DNA of 49,210 nt, from NCBI GenBank assembly GCA_002689455.1, contig NZGE01000053.1:1-49210 (forward strand), in the 5' to 3' direction. The DNA comes from Magnetococcales bacterium (GTDB lineage Bacteria; Pseudomonadota; Alphaproteobacteria; UBA2136). The notes under the pieces are model-generated. The model saw only the letters and a program-made list of their open reading frames with translations. It did not search any database and was not told where the DNA came from. The position numbers were made by a program, and so were the translations under genes. This document shows, piece after piece, positions 14,390 to 22,100 of the stretch (its first letter is position 1; the number at the start of each line of letters is the position of its first letter).

Positions 14390-15475
14390 ATGACTATACT
14401 TGATTTGACAAAGAGTGATGTTAATTTTGATGAAATTAATTGGGTTGAAGTTACGGGGATAAAGTTTCCTGTTGTTAAGGTTTTGCCTATGAGGGGTTCT
14501 TTGGCTACTGATTTTGACGGTACATTACAAGGGCACCGTTATGGGGCATCACCCCATTTGAATGTTGAAAAATATTCAGAGTTGGTTGAGTCGTTGTTTG
14601 AACTGGATGATGAATTGTTGGCGCAGATTGATAGCGGTATGGAACGCGTTATCAAGTCTATACCAACAAATGAAACATATAAAACCCACAGTGATTTAGT
14701 TGAAAAAGGCGAAAAAGAGCCTTTGAAAGCTATTGCTGAATTTACAGCATCTGCGGCTCTTATCGAGTCTTGTGGTGGTTCACCTTCTGAAAGTTATGCC
14801 CTTGCGGAGAAATTGCGCCGTACGGCTAAGCTATCAAACAGACCTTTGTTTACATTTTCAGAGCATATAGCAGCTTCTGGAGGGTATTTTTTACTTTCTG
14901 CTGGTGATGAAGCATATGCATCACCTTTGGCTGATATTGGGTCAATTGGTGTTGTTACAGAACTGCAAAAATTGAACTGGTGGGGGCGTTTGTGGAATAA
15001 AATTGATTTTAGATTTTTAACTGCTGGCGCTAAAAAACGTAACAACCTTTATAATCCATTTATTAAGCATAGCAAGGAAGATGAAGAGGCTGTTATGGGC
15101 GAGTTGAAAGATATTCATAGTATCTTTATTGACTATGTTAAGGCGCGTCGTGGTGATAAAATAACAGCTCCTGATGATGAAGTTTTTACTGGTGAATGCT
15201 GGCTTGGAAAAAATGCTTTAAATTTGGGGCTTGTAGACGGTGTTGGATTGATGGAAGATGTTCTTTATGAAAAGTATGGTCCAGCCCTTCTAATTTGTGA
15301 GGTTGGTGTAACAGATGCCGCTTTGTTAGCAGATGCTATGGGTGGTATTGCTGGTATGATGCCACCTCCTGAAGGGCAACCCAAAGAGTCTGAGGCTACT
15401 TATAAACCTCGCTTTTCATATAGCTCACCGAAGCATATAAAGATAAATAGTAATTTTATTACGAATTATGATTAA
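14390..15475 (+). CDS. S49-family serine peptidase (SppA/SohB-like)
   Basis: The C-terminal part shows the S49 core: AALIESCGGSPSESYALAEKLRR (normally INSPGG), FSEHIAASGGYFLLSAGDEAYASPLADIGSIGVV with the nucleophile Ser about 163, and TAGAKKRNNLYNPF with the likely general-base lysine about 215. No signal peptide or N-terminal membrane helix is seen, so this is probably cytoplasmic or membrane-peripheral rather than a signal peptide peptidase. Residues 40-110 form an expanded acidic insert before the core. A strong GAGGAGG precedes the ATG. The gene lies between atpI and atpB but has terminators on both sides. Confidence 0.85.
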   Translation: MTILDLTKSDVNFDEINWVEVTGIKFPVVKVLPMRGSLATDFDGTLQGHRYGASPHLNVEKYSELVESLFELDDELLAQIDSGMERVIKSIPTNETYKTHSDLVEKGEKEPLKAIAEFTASAALIESCGGSPSESYALAEKLRRTAKLSNRPLFTFSEHIAASGGYFLLSAGDEAYASPLADIGSIGVVTELQKLNWWGRLWNKIDFRFLTAGAKKRNNLYNPFIKHSKEDEEAVMGELKDIHSIFIDYVKARRGDKITAPDDEVFTGECWLGKNALNLGLVDGVGLMEDVLYEKYGPALLICEVGVTDAALLADAMGGIAGMMPPPEGQPKESEATYKPRFSYSSPKHIKINSNFITNYD

Positions 15476-15500
15476 AACTCTGTTCTTAAATTAACGATTC

Positions 15501-15530
15501 AAGCCCCCTTGCAAAAGGGGGCTTTTTTTA
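15501..15530 (+). terminator. Rho-independent terminator after the S49 peptidase
   Basis: AAGCCCCCTT-GCA-AAAGGGGGCTT followed by a T-run. Confidence 0.92.
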
Positions 15531-15623
15531 TATGTATTTTGGTACTTTAAAGGTTGACTTTGTGGCAGATGCCCTGTAAAAACAAGCTGCATTAAAAAAG
15601 TTTTTTATGGAGTTAGAAAGTAC

Positions 15624-16370
15624 ATGGCAAATCCGTTAGAGCAGTTTGTTGTCAAGCCTTTAAGTGAAACCCCAATTATCCCAGGTACAGAAATTATGAT
15701 GACCAACCAATCTATTTGGATGTTTGGTGTCACTGTATTTCTTGGTTTATTTTTGGCATTTGGGGTGCGTAAAAAAGCGCTTGTTCCAGGACGTCTTCAA
15801 GCTTTTGTTGAAATGACATATGGTTTGGTTGAAAGTTTGTCTAAGGATATTATCGGTCCTAAAGGCAAAAAAATGATCCCTACAATCTTTGCTTTGTACA
15901 TGTTTATTACAACATTGAACCTTGCAGGTATGATTCCAGGTTCTTACACAGCAACTTCTCAAATTATCACAACAGCTATTATGGCTTTAACAGTTTTCTT
16001 TAGCGTGATTATTATTGGTTTGATGAAGCACGGATTTAAATTCTTTGGTTTGTTTGCACCAGCTGGTGTGCCATTGCCATTGCTTTTCATTTTAATTCCA
16101 CTGGAAATTGTTTCATTCTTTATTCGTCCATTCACACATGCTGTGCGTTTGGCTGCAAACATGATGGCAGGGCATATTGCACTTAAAGTCTTTGCAACTT
16201 TCGTTGTTGGGTTTATGGCTATGGAAGGGGCTGCAACATTTGGCGCTATTCTTCCATTTGCTGGCTTGTTTGGTATTACAATTTTAGAGGTGGTGGTTGC
16301 GCTGCTTCAGGCATACATTTTTACATTGTTGACTTGTGTTTACCTGAGTGACGCTGTAAATCTACACTAA
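15624..16370 (+). CDS. atpB: ATP synthase F0 subunit a
   Basis: The proton half-channel subunit of the F0 motor. The sequence has about six membrane helices. The C-terminal helices hold the essential region IRPFTHAVRLAANMMAGHIAL, with the conserved arginine in VRLAANM that faces the c-ring glutamate, and the final LLQAYIFTLLTCVYLSDAVN. The length (248 aa) is typical for alphaproteobacteria. It starts the atpB-atpE-atpF unit after its own upstream region. Confidence 0.97.
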   Translation: MANPLEQFVVKPLSETPIIPGTEIMMTNQSIWMFGVTVFLGLFLAFGVRKKALVPGRLQAFVEMTYGLVESLSKDIIGPKGKKMIPTIFALYMFITTLNLAGMIPGSYTATSQIITTAIMALTVFFSVIIIGLMKHGFKFFGLFAPAGVPLPLLFILIPLEIVSFFIRPFTHAVRLAANMMAGHIALKVFATFVVGFMAMEGAATFGAILPFAGLFGITILEVVVALLQAYIFTLLTCVYLSDAVNLH

Positions 16371-16383
16371 AATATAAAAGTTT

Positions 16384-16430
16384 CTGAAGTTTCGGCTTCA
16401 GGTTGAAAGGGCTTGCAAAGGGTGTAAGCC
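16384..16430 (+). promoter_or_regulatory. Two consecutive mRNA hairpins between atpB and atpE
   Basis: CTGAAG-TTTCGG-CTTCAG (16384-16401) and GGCTT...AAGCC (16410-16430) form two hairpins in the 95-bp gap. No T-run follows, so they are unlikely to stop transcription. They may stabilise the atpE part of the message or set the high translation rate needed for the c-ring. Confidence 0.5.
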
Positions 16431-16465
16431 ATATAAGTATAAATAAAAAAGTAAGGTTAATAACT

Positions 16466-16690
16466 ATGGAAATGGAAGTACTAAAATTTATTGGTGCGGG
16501 TCTAGCTGCTTTCGGGATGATCGGTGCTGGTATTGGTCTTGGTAACGTTTTCGGTAGCTACTTTAACGCTGTAGCTCGCCAACCATCTATGGAAAAAGCA
16601 TTGTCTAAATACTTGTTCATGGGCTTCGCGCTTGTGGAAGCGATTGCTATTTTGGCATTCGTACTAGGTATTCTATTGATGAATGCGTAA
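16466..16690 (+). CDS. atpE: ATP synthase F0 subunit c
   Basis: A 74-aa hairpin of two membrane helices. Helix 1 carries the glycine-rich packing motif GAGIGLGNVFGSYF, the loop is ARQPS, and helix 2 (FMGFALVEAIAILAFVLGILL) holds the proton-binding glutamate. No sodium-type Gln/Ser ligand pattern is evident, so it is likely proton-driven. The track start at 16403 lies within the hairpin leader; the ATG at 16466 matches the family's usual length. Confidence 0.97.
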   Translation: MEMEVLKFIGAGLAAFGMIGAGIGLGNVFGSYFNAVARQPSMEKALSKYLFMGFALVEAIAILAFVLGILLMNA

Positions 16691-16736
16691 GCTTTTAACA
16701 AAGCAATTTAAAAGTTAATTTAGGAGTTATATATTA

Positions 16737-17231
16737 ATGGAAATGCTATTAAACGCAGAATATCTACATACACAGGCTTTCTGGCTGGTTGTGTCCTTTG
16801 TGGCGCTGCTTGCAATTATGTGGAAATTCGTAACACCAATGCTAACAGAAACTTTAGACGCCCGTGCAAACCAAATCCGTGAGGACTTGGACCGTGCGGC
16901 AACCCTAAAAACTGAGGCTGAACAAATGCTTCAAACATATGAAAAGCAGTTGAAAACAGCTCAGGCGGAAGCAACCGACATTGTGGCGCAGGCCCGAAAG
17001 GAAGCGGAAGATCTAGCAGCTAAGCGTACTAAAGAACTGGAAGCAGAGCTTACTCGTAAAGCAGATGTTGCAGCTAAAAGCATTGAGCAAGCAAAAGAAA
17101 AAGCCATGGAAGAACTTAAACAAGAAGTGACTAACATGACAATTCTTGCAACTGAAAAAGTTGTTGGCTCTATGATGGATGCTAAATCCGCAGAGAAATT
17201 TGCTGACCAAGCAATTAAAGAGCTTAACTAA
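16737..17231 (+). CDS. atpF: ATP synthase F0 subunit b
   Basis: The peripheral stalk subunit. One N-terminal membrane helix (AFWLVVSFVALLAIMWKFV) is followed by a long charged coiled coil (TEAEQMLQTYEKQLKTAQAEATDIVAQARKEAEDLAAKRTKELEAEL), with the RKEAE region typical of b subunits. Alphaproteobacteria usually encode two forms, b' and b, in tandem after atpE; only this one is present before a strong terminator. A second ATG two codons in (16743) is possible. Confidence 0.93.
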   Translation: MEMLLNAEYLHTQAFWLVVSFVALLAIMWKFVTPMLTETLDARANQIREDLDRAATLKTEAEQMLQTYEKQLKTAQAEATDIVAQARKEAEDLAAKRTKELEAELTRKADVAAKSIEQAKEKAMEELKQEVTNMTILATEKVVGSMMDAKSAEKFADQAIKELN

Positions 17232-17249
17232 CTCCTAAGCTTTTATAGA

Positions 17250-17277
17250 AAAAGGGTGCTTTTAGCACCCTTTTTTG
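17250..17277 (+). terminator. Rho-independent terminator after atpF
   Basis: AAAGGGTGCTTTTAGCACCCTTTTTT: a GGGTGC/GCACCC stem with a T-run. Confidence 0.92.
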
Positions 17278-17418
17278 TTGTTTGGGGCTTGAAAATTAAC
17301 AGAACAAGCTGTATACATTGTATTGAAATTTACATCATCTTTTTAAAATAGGGTTTTACCCTTAAATCTTATGCGGCATTTGCCGTTTCTTTCATTCGTC
17401 TATTAAGGAGGCATCTAT

Positions 17419-18066
17419 ATGTCTGACGAAAATAAAACAAGCAATGCAGATCAAACTGTAGAAGGTAGCGCAGCTCAAGTTGAAACTCAGCAAACTGAAA
17501 CGGTGGTAGAGCCATCGTTTGCTAAACGTGCAGGTTCTGCTGCTGCTGGTGCGGCAACGTCAACAGGTAAAGCGGTTGGTCGCGGTGTAGTTGGATTTGT
17601 AGGTCGCATTTTTAGTATGTTGTTTACAACAAAGCCGGGCTTAATTCTGGTCTTGTCGTTTTTTTATATGAACTTCTATTACAATGAACTTACCTGGTCA
17701 CTATACCAACATGCAACAACTGTAGGTTTGTCCACCTTGTGGACTGAAGGTGGTGCGTTGAACTTCACGATATTATCTGTTGCGATTATTGGGTTGTTTT
17801 TATTTGCTGTCGTCCTTATTGGGGCGTTTAGAAAAATGAACCTGCTAAGTTGGCTGGCAGTTGCTGGGGTTATGGTTTGTATATATTTGCCATTATTTTA
17901 CTTTCACTTGTTTGAAGGATTTGCCAGAGAATGGATTCTTGAGCTAATTTATGCATCTGTTGCCTTAGGGCTTGTGATTAAAAACAACAAAACCTTCATG
18001 ATCCGTTGGTTGTGGGGCGATGTTGGGGTTCATCAAGAGTCTATCGATGGTGATGAATCGAACTGA
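17419..18066 (+). CDS. Hypothetical membrane protein with disordered N-terminus
   Basis: The first 40 residues are rich in Gln, Thr and Glu and probably unstructured. They are followed by an Ala/Gly-rich amphipathic stretch (SAAAGAATSTGKAVGRGVVGFVGR) and four hydrophobic segments with aromatic-rich loops (FFYMNFYYNELTWSLY). The C-terminus is acidic. The family is not recognised. A strong AAGGAGG lies upstream and a terminator downstream, so the gene is monocistronic. The amphipathic segment could lie on the membrane surface. Confidence 0.7.
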   Translation: MSDENKTSNADQTVEGSAAQVETQQTETVVEPSFAKRAGSAAAGAATSTGKAVGRGVVGFVGRIFSMLFTTKPGLILVLSFFYMNFYYNELTWSLYQHATTVGLSTLWTEGGALNFTILSVAIIGLFLFAVVLIGAFRKMNLLSWLAVAGVMVCIYLPLFYFHLFEGFAREWILELIYASVALGLVIKNNKTFMIRWLWGDVGVHQESIDGDESN

Positions 18067-18083
18067 TTAAAATAAGCGAAAAA

Positions 18084-18110
18084 AGCACCTCCTTCGGGAG
18101 GTGTTTTTTG
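18084..18110 (+). terminator. Rho-independent terminator
   Basis: GCACCTCC-TTCG-GGAGGTGT tetraloop hairpin followed by TTTTT. Confidence 0.92.
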
Positions 18111-18203
18111 TTTTTGATTTTTAGAAGGCGTTGTGTTAGTTTTTGCATATAAACAAACATCCTTCTTTCCTTTTAAATTCAATAACTTCTGTTTTGAGGT
18201 TTT

Positions 18204-18548
18204 ATGAAAATTACTATTCACCCAGATGGAAAAGCATATGTTAAAAGTGTTTTTCCGAATTTGCCTTTGCTAAAGCGCTCGTTTGATGATCTTGGAAAAT
18301 TTTCCGATGTGTTTACAAGGTCTGATGCTGCTCGTCAATGTAGCTATTTATCTCCAAAGCAAGTAGATGTAACGCTAGAACTATTACTCAATTGTTATAA
18401 TGAAGATGAATATGATTATGACCTTGCTATGGCGCTATATCCGCACGAACATGGTTTAATAATTCTTTCACACGATTCTTATAAAAAGATTACAGCTGAA
18501 ATTTACCTGCAACTTGAGCTGAAACCCTATCCGTTTAAACGTCCGTAA
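18204..18548 (+). CDS. Hypothetical soluble protein (114 aa)
   Basis: A soluble protein with a basic N-terminal part, an acidic middle (NCYNEDEYDYDLAMALYP) and a proline-rich end (ELKPYPFKRP). No signal peptide, membrane helix or known motif is seen. TTGAGGTTTT precedes the ATG as a moderate ribosome site. It is followed 18 bp later by another small gene and ends, with it, at one terminator, so the two probably form an operon. Confidence 0.6.
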   Translation: MKITIHPDGKAYVKSVFPNLPLLKRSFDDLGKFSDVFTRSDAARQCSYLSPKQVDVTLELLLNCYNEDEYDYDLAMALYPHEHGLIILSHDSYKKITAEIYLQLELKPYPFKRP

Positions 18549-18566
18549 TTTTAAGGTCTTTTATAT

Positions 18567-18869
18567 ATGTTTAATGCGCAGATTCACCAGAGTTTACGAC
18601 CTATTTTGCAAAAATCGCAGCTTAATGCCTATACCTTTTTGTTATATGCACAACAAATTGAGCAAATTCCACAGCCAATGACACAGCTTGACCTTGAAAA
18701 GGTTTTTAATAAAGCGTCAGAAGACGTTGTTTTGGCGGTGTTGGCACTTTTGTGCTTTCATGACTTAGATGAAAAGGGTTTGCACCCACTGGATTCTAAT
18801 GCGCAAAATTTAATTTTCCGTTCAGTTATGTATAATAAAATGGTTACCATGTTAGCGAAGTTAATATAA
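18567..18869 (+). CDS. Hypothetical helical protein (100 aa)
   Basis: A soluble, mostly helical protein (LRPILQKSQLNAYTFLLYAQQIEQI; LEKVFNKASEDVVLAVLALLCFHDLDEKG). No known motif. AAGGTC lies 12 bp before the ATG. It shares a transcription unit with the upstream 114-aa gene. Function unknown; the pair may act together. Confidence 0.6.
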   Translation: MFNAQIHQSLRPILQKSQLNAYTFLLYAQQIEQIPQPMTQLDLEKVFNKASEDVVLAVLALLCFHDLDEKGLHPLDSNAQNLIFRSVMYNKMVTMLAKLI

Positions 18870-18900
18870 AAAACTCTCCTCTTGAGGAGAGTTTTTCTTT
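18869..18900. terminator. Bidirectional terminator between convergent genes
   Basis: AAAAACTCTCCTC-TT-GAGGAGAGTTTTT is a nearly perfect hairpin with A- and T-runs on both sides, serving the 18567 gene and the MipA-like gene. Confidence 0.92.
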
Positions 18901-18920
18901 TTAGATTTGCGGTTTGTTAC

Positions 18921-19715
18921 TTAAAATCGGTAAATGTAGCCAAAGGTTAGCGACCCGCCCATTTCTTTTTCTACAAAAGTACTGTTTCTGGCCTCTTTGC
19001 CTAGCCTGTAAATTGAAGAACTGGCGGTAAGGGTCTGTTTTTCATCTAGTAAATATGAAACCCCTGCGTTTATACCGTAATTCACAAGGCCAGATTTTGC
19101 TTTGTAAGCAGCGCGTGTACTGGTTGCTTCGGATGCTTTAACACCAAAATAATCATTCACATAATCTTGGTCACCCCAAGTTGCAAAAGCACCGAGTGAC
19201 CCATACCATTTGTCTTTGATTTGGCAGTTACAACCTGCGTGTAATTTGATTAAGGTCCCACGATTTTCTTGAATAAGTCCTTTTGAGATGAGAATGCCAC
19301 CATTGTATTGGTTGTGACCGTATCTGAAAAATAAATTGGCAGTTGCTGTGTCATCTACTTCGGTCAAACCAGAAAGGTTTTTGTTTTCATCGGGGTCACG
19401 TTCACCGCGATAGCCAATAGAGACCCCTGCAATGCCTTGGCCAATACGTGTTTGAATGCCTAAACCTTCAGTGGTACGTAAAAAAGCGTAGTTGTTGTGA
19501 CTGTCCCATTGTTTGGTGATATCTAAATAAGGCAGTGTTGTTCCTTCATAGTTTTCAGAGCCTAAATAGTCGGCATGAATATATTGAAATAACCCCATGG
19601 AAACATCCCAATGTTTTATTTCAACATTGTTGTTTTCAGTTTCATTTGCAAAAACCATAGAAGTCTCTGCCGATAATACAGCAATTGATAAAATCCCTAT
19701 AAACCATTTTTTCAT
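18921..19715 (-). CDS. MipA/OmpV-family outer-membrane protein
   Basis: A signal peptide (MKKWFIGILSIAVLSAETSMVFA) precedes a barrel with the family's marks: the early HWDVSMGLFQYIHADYLGSENYEGTTLPYLDI segment, mid-protein GLGIQTRIGQGIAGVSIGYRGERD, the GDQDYVNDYFGVKASEA segment, and a C-terminal LTFGYIYRF ending in Phe. MipA in E. coli links a murein synthase and a lytic enzyme; other members are outer-membrane proteins of unknown role. One CNC pair (AGCNCQ) is unusual for a barrel strand. It is transcribed away from the flagellar genes. Confidence 0.85.
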   Translation of the reverse strand: MKKWFIGILSIAVLSAETSMVFANETENNNVEIKHWDVSMGLFQYIHADYLGSENYEGTTLPYLDITKQWDSHNNYAFLRTTEGLGIQTRIGQGIAGVSIGYRGERDPDENKNLSGLTEVDDTATANLFFRYGHNQYNGGILISKGLIQENRGTLIKLHAGCNCQIKDKWYGSLGAFATWGDQDYVNDYFGVKASEATSTRAAYKAKSGLVNYGINAGVSYLLDEKQTLTASSSIYRLGKEARNSTFVEKEMGGSLTFGYIYRF

Positions 19716-19810
19716 GGCAACATAACCCTGCTTGTTTTTATTGTTATTTATTTAAGGTTCATTTATTTATGTTTCACAGTCCAAATAAAGCAGAGATATT
19801 TACTGACACA

Positions 19811-19849
19811 ATAAAAAAGCCCCATAAAAAGAGGCTTTTTGTGGGGTTT
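19811..19849 (-). terminator. Rho-independent terminator of the flgB-flgC-fliE operon
   Basis: On the minus strand, CCCCACAAAAAG-CCT-CTTTTTATGGGG is followed by CTTTTTTATTG. It lies just after the fliE stop. Confidence 0.85.
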
Positions 19850-19859
19850 ATTGTATGTA

Positions 19860-20153
19860 TTAAATTGGCATACGCATAATTTCTTGATAAGCTTCAACCG
19901 CTTTGTCACGTACGGTTAGCATTGTTTGAAGTGTAAGTTCTGCTTCGCTGACAGATTGAATTACTTCGTGCATAGGAACATTTTCACCATTGGCTGCTGC
20001 TACAGTCATCTTTTCAGCAAGCTTTTGCGAGTCTGCTGTTTTTTCGATTGCTTTGGTTACCATATCTGAAAAAGCGTCGCCTGCACTTGGCACTTTGTTT
20101 GATAGAGAAGTTGTGCCGCCGAGTGCATTCTGGAATAAACCTTCAATTTTCAT
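19860..20153 (-). CDS. fliE: Flagellar hook-basal body protein FliE
   Basis: FliE joins the MS ring to the proximal rod. The C-terminus (VSEAELTLQTMLTVRDKAVEAYQEIMRMPI) is diagnostic. The ATG at 20153 has AAAGGAGAAG upstream and gives the usual length (97 aa); the track start at 20183 lies before that site. It is last in flgB-flgC-fliE. In many relatives fliQ, fliR and flhB follow, but here a terminator follows. Confidence 0.93.
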   Translation of the reverse strand: MKIEGLFQNALGGTTSLSNKVPSAGDAFSDMVTKAIEKTADSQKLAEKMTVAAANGENVPMHEVIQSVSEAELTLQTMLTVRDKAVEAYQEIMRMPI

Positions 20154-20183
20154 ATTCTCTTCTCCTTTAAAATTTAAAAACAA

Positions 20184-20591
20184 TTATCTCAACATATCTA
20201 TTGATCTTACCATCATTTCCTTAGCCGATTCAATAGCGGACATGTTCGCTTCATAGGCACGTGAAGCGTCACGCATGTCGACTTTTTCAATTAAAGTATC
20301 TACGTTCGGTTTTGCTATAAAACCCTTTTCATCTGCCAAAGGGTGGTAGGGTGCATACTCACGTTTAAGGGGGGTTTCATAGTCCGCTTTAACGTGTTTA
20401 ACGTTCACTTCTGTCATGCCTGTTGCACGGTCGATTGATGCTTCAAATGTGATTAATTTACGACGGTAAGGCTCGCCTGTTTCGGTTACAAGAGAGTCGG
20501 CGTTGGCAATGTTTTCAGAAACGACTTGCATGCGTTTACTTTGTGCAGCCATGCCGCTTGCACTTACTTGAACTGATTTCATTAAATCCAT
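20184..20591 (-). CDS. flgC: Flagellar proximal rod protein FlgC
   Basis: The N-terminal rod motif (SASGMAAQSKRMQVVSENIANADSLVTETGEPYRRKLITFE) and the C-terminal VDMRDASRAYEANMSAIESAKEMMVRSIDMLR are typical of FlgC. The length of 135 aa is normal. The gene starts 14 bp after the flgB stop and is the middle gene of the operon. The protein is exported by the flagellar type III system. Confidence 0.95.
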   Translation of the reverse strand: MDLMKSVQVSASGMAAQSKRMQVVSENIANADSLVTETGEPYRRKLITFEASIDRATGMTEVNVKHVKADYETPLKREYAPYHPLADEKGFIAKPNVDTLIEKVDMRDASRAYEANMSAIESAKEMMVRSIDMLR

Positions 20592-20605
20592 TTATTTACC
20601 CTTTC

Positions 20606-20983
20606 TTACTGACCTGACTTACCAAGTGCAAGCTTTTGGAAGCTGACTTGCTTTTTGTATAGTTCAGTTGCCAAACGATAATTCATTTGAATATCTTGTA
20701 GTTTTAACATTTCTTCATCCATTTTAACACTGTTTCCATCGTGTTTAATGTTTGAAGTATTTTCGGAAACTTTATGCTGACCACCTGTTATTTTTCCTTT
20801 TAGGTGGCTCCCATTGGTTGTTGCCATGTTCATAGAGCTACGGTCTACCAACTTTTCGAATGAGATGTCTTTTGAAAGGTAGCCAGGTGTTGTGGCATTG
20901 GCAATATTGCCAGAAACCATTCCTTGACGTTCAATTAAGTAGTTTAGTCGATGTTTAAGCGACATACTTACATTTTGTGGCAT
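20606..20983 (-). CDS. flgB: Flagellar proximal rod protein FlgB
   Basis: FlgB is the first rod subunit. RLNYLIERQGMVSGNIANATTPGYLSKDISFEKLV is the flagellar rod N-terminal motif, and YRLATELYKKQVSFQKLALG the C-terminal helix. The 125-aa length is normal. It is first in its operon and has a sigma-54-type promoter 50-66 bp upstream of its ATG. Confidence 0.94.
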   Translation of the reverse strand: MPQNVSMSLKHRLNYLIERQGMVSGNIANATTPGYLSKDISFEKLVDRSSMNMATTNGSHLKGKITGGQHKVSENTSNIKHDGNSVKMDEEMLKLQDIQMNYRLATELYKKQVSFQKLALGKSGQ

Positions 20984-21032
20984 TTGATTTCCCTCTCAAA
21001 TAAACTCTCTATTTAACTCCCACACACTTAAA

Positions 21033-21049
21033 TGCATAATGCGTGCCAA
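21033..21049 (-). promoter_or_regulatory. Sigma-54 (-24/-12) promoter of flgB-flgC-fliE
   Basis: On the minus strand TTGGCACG (-24) and ATGCA (-12) have the exact GG-to-GC spacing of the TGGCACG-N4-TTGC consensus. The predicted transcript start near 21022 leaves a leader of about 40 nt. The same sequence recurs upstream of flgF and of the gene at 24197. Confidence 0.75.
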
Positions 21050-21157
21050 AATGTTTTTAAGGTTTATTTTTAGAGCCTTGTATTTTATGTTTTAAATCTA
21101 TAAAGTGGGTTTATAAATAACTTTATCTTTTTACCTTTAAACCTTTTAGGAGGCGTT

Positions 21158-21556
21158 ATGCTTTCTGTACTATTTAGACCTTTCTTTGTTTTTCTTGTGA
21201 TCGTTTCTTATTTTATAGGTTGGTTTTTTGGGGCGTTCCCACCTAACCTTGAAGACGCAACAACTTTTGGAAAACTCTCCGCTTTCATTGGAACTGTGCT
21301 TATAATGATGGCTACGCCAACTATGGCTATTTATTTTCGCTATCGTGCGCATTTAAAAGCGCTTGGGTTTTCTAAATATGCATGGAAAACGGTGCAATTT
21401 TCATTATCGGCAAGTGTTATTGTGGCTATTGTTCATTTTATAGGTGTTCAAGTGTTGCCACTGGGTTATTTGGCTGTCCTTTATGGTATTGCTATGTTGG
21501 CATATTTATGTATGGCAAGTGCTATAAACCTTCTTGAGAAATCATTTAGCGCATAA
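21158..21556 (+). CDS. Hypothetical membrane protein, about 4 TM segments
   Basis: A 132-aa protein of four hydrophobic segments (FFVFLVIVSYFIGWFFGAF; FIGTVLIMMATPTMAIYF; VQFSLSASVIVAIVHFIGV; GYLAVLYGIAMLAYLCMASAI). AGGAGG lies 5 bp before the ATG. It is transcribed away from flgB and ends at a strong terminator. No motif links it to the flagellum and no family is recognised. Confidence 0.7.
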   Translation: MLSVLFRPFFVFLVIVSYFIGWFFGAFPPNLEDATTFGKLSAFIGTVLIMMATPTMAIYFRYRAHLKALGFSKYAWKTVQFSLSASVIVAIVHFIGVQVLPLGYLAVLYGIAMLAYLCMASAINLLEKSFSA

Positions 21557-21558
21557 AA

Positions 21559-21590
21559 AAAAGCTCCCCTATAATGGGGAGTTTTCTTTT
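21559..21590. terminator. Bidirectional terminator between convergent genes
   Basis: AAAAGCTCCCC and GGGGAGTTTTC flank a short loop, with A- and T-runs on either side. Confidence 0.85.
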
Positions 21591-21979
21591 TATAACTTAT
21601 CGGTGCCACGTTTGTAGCCTGCAAGGTGGGATTTGTTTACTTTTGCTTTTGACTTACTTGGATTTATTTCAAGCACTAAACCACATTCATAGGCTTTTCT
21701 TTTATAAGCTTCAAGCGCAAGATCGTCCACAAAGAATTGTCGGTTTTTAACGCTGTAGTAGTCCATGCCAAAGGCGCTGTTTGAAAGGTAGTCAAGGGCT
21801 TGGCTATCACGCCATTGAAACCTGATTTTTATAATCAAAAGAATAAGCCCTATGACAAAGCTTGTTGCTGCAATAGGGAATGCCCATTGCATGTCTTTGA
21901 AGAAAAACATAATTACAATGGGAACAGCTAAGCCCAACGTACGATGTGTCATAGAATAAGCTGATTGAGTTCTAAACAT
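21590..21979 (-). CDS. Hypothetical protein with two N-terminal TM segments
   Basis: Two membrane segments (LGLAVPIVIMFFF; FPIAATSFVIGLILLIIKI) are followed by a basic soluble domain of about 75 residues ending KSKAKVNKSHLAGYKRGTDKL. CCAAGGGGG lies before the ATG. It is divergent from flhB. The family is not recognised; the soluble part shows no known motif. Confidence 0.65.
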   Translation of the reverse strand: MFRTQSAYSMTHRTLGLAVPIVIMFFFKDMQWAFPIAATSFVIGLILLIIKIRFQWRDSQALDYLSNSAFGMDYYSVKNRQFFVDDLALEAYKRKAYECGLVLEINPSKSKAKVNKSHLAGYKRGTDKL

Positions 21980-22100
21980 AGAACCCCCTTGGATGATTTT
22001 AAATGTAAACGGAATATAAATGTATTGTTTTGTAAAACTATACGCCTGTCATTTTAAAAAATCAATGCATGCTTATGCTGTTTGATGTACATTGTTTTTT

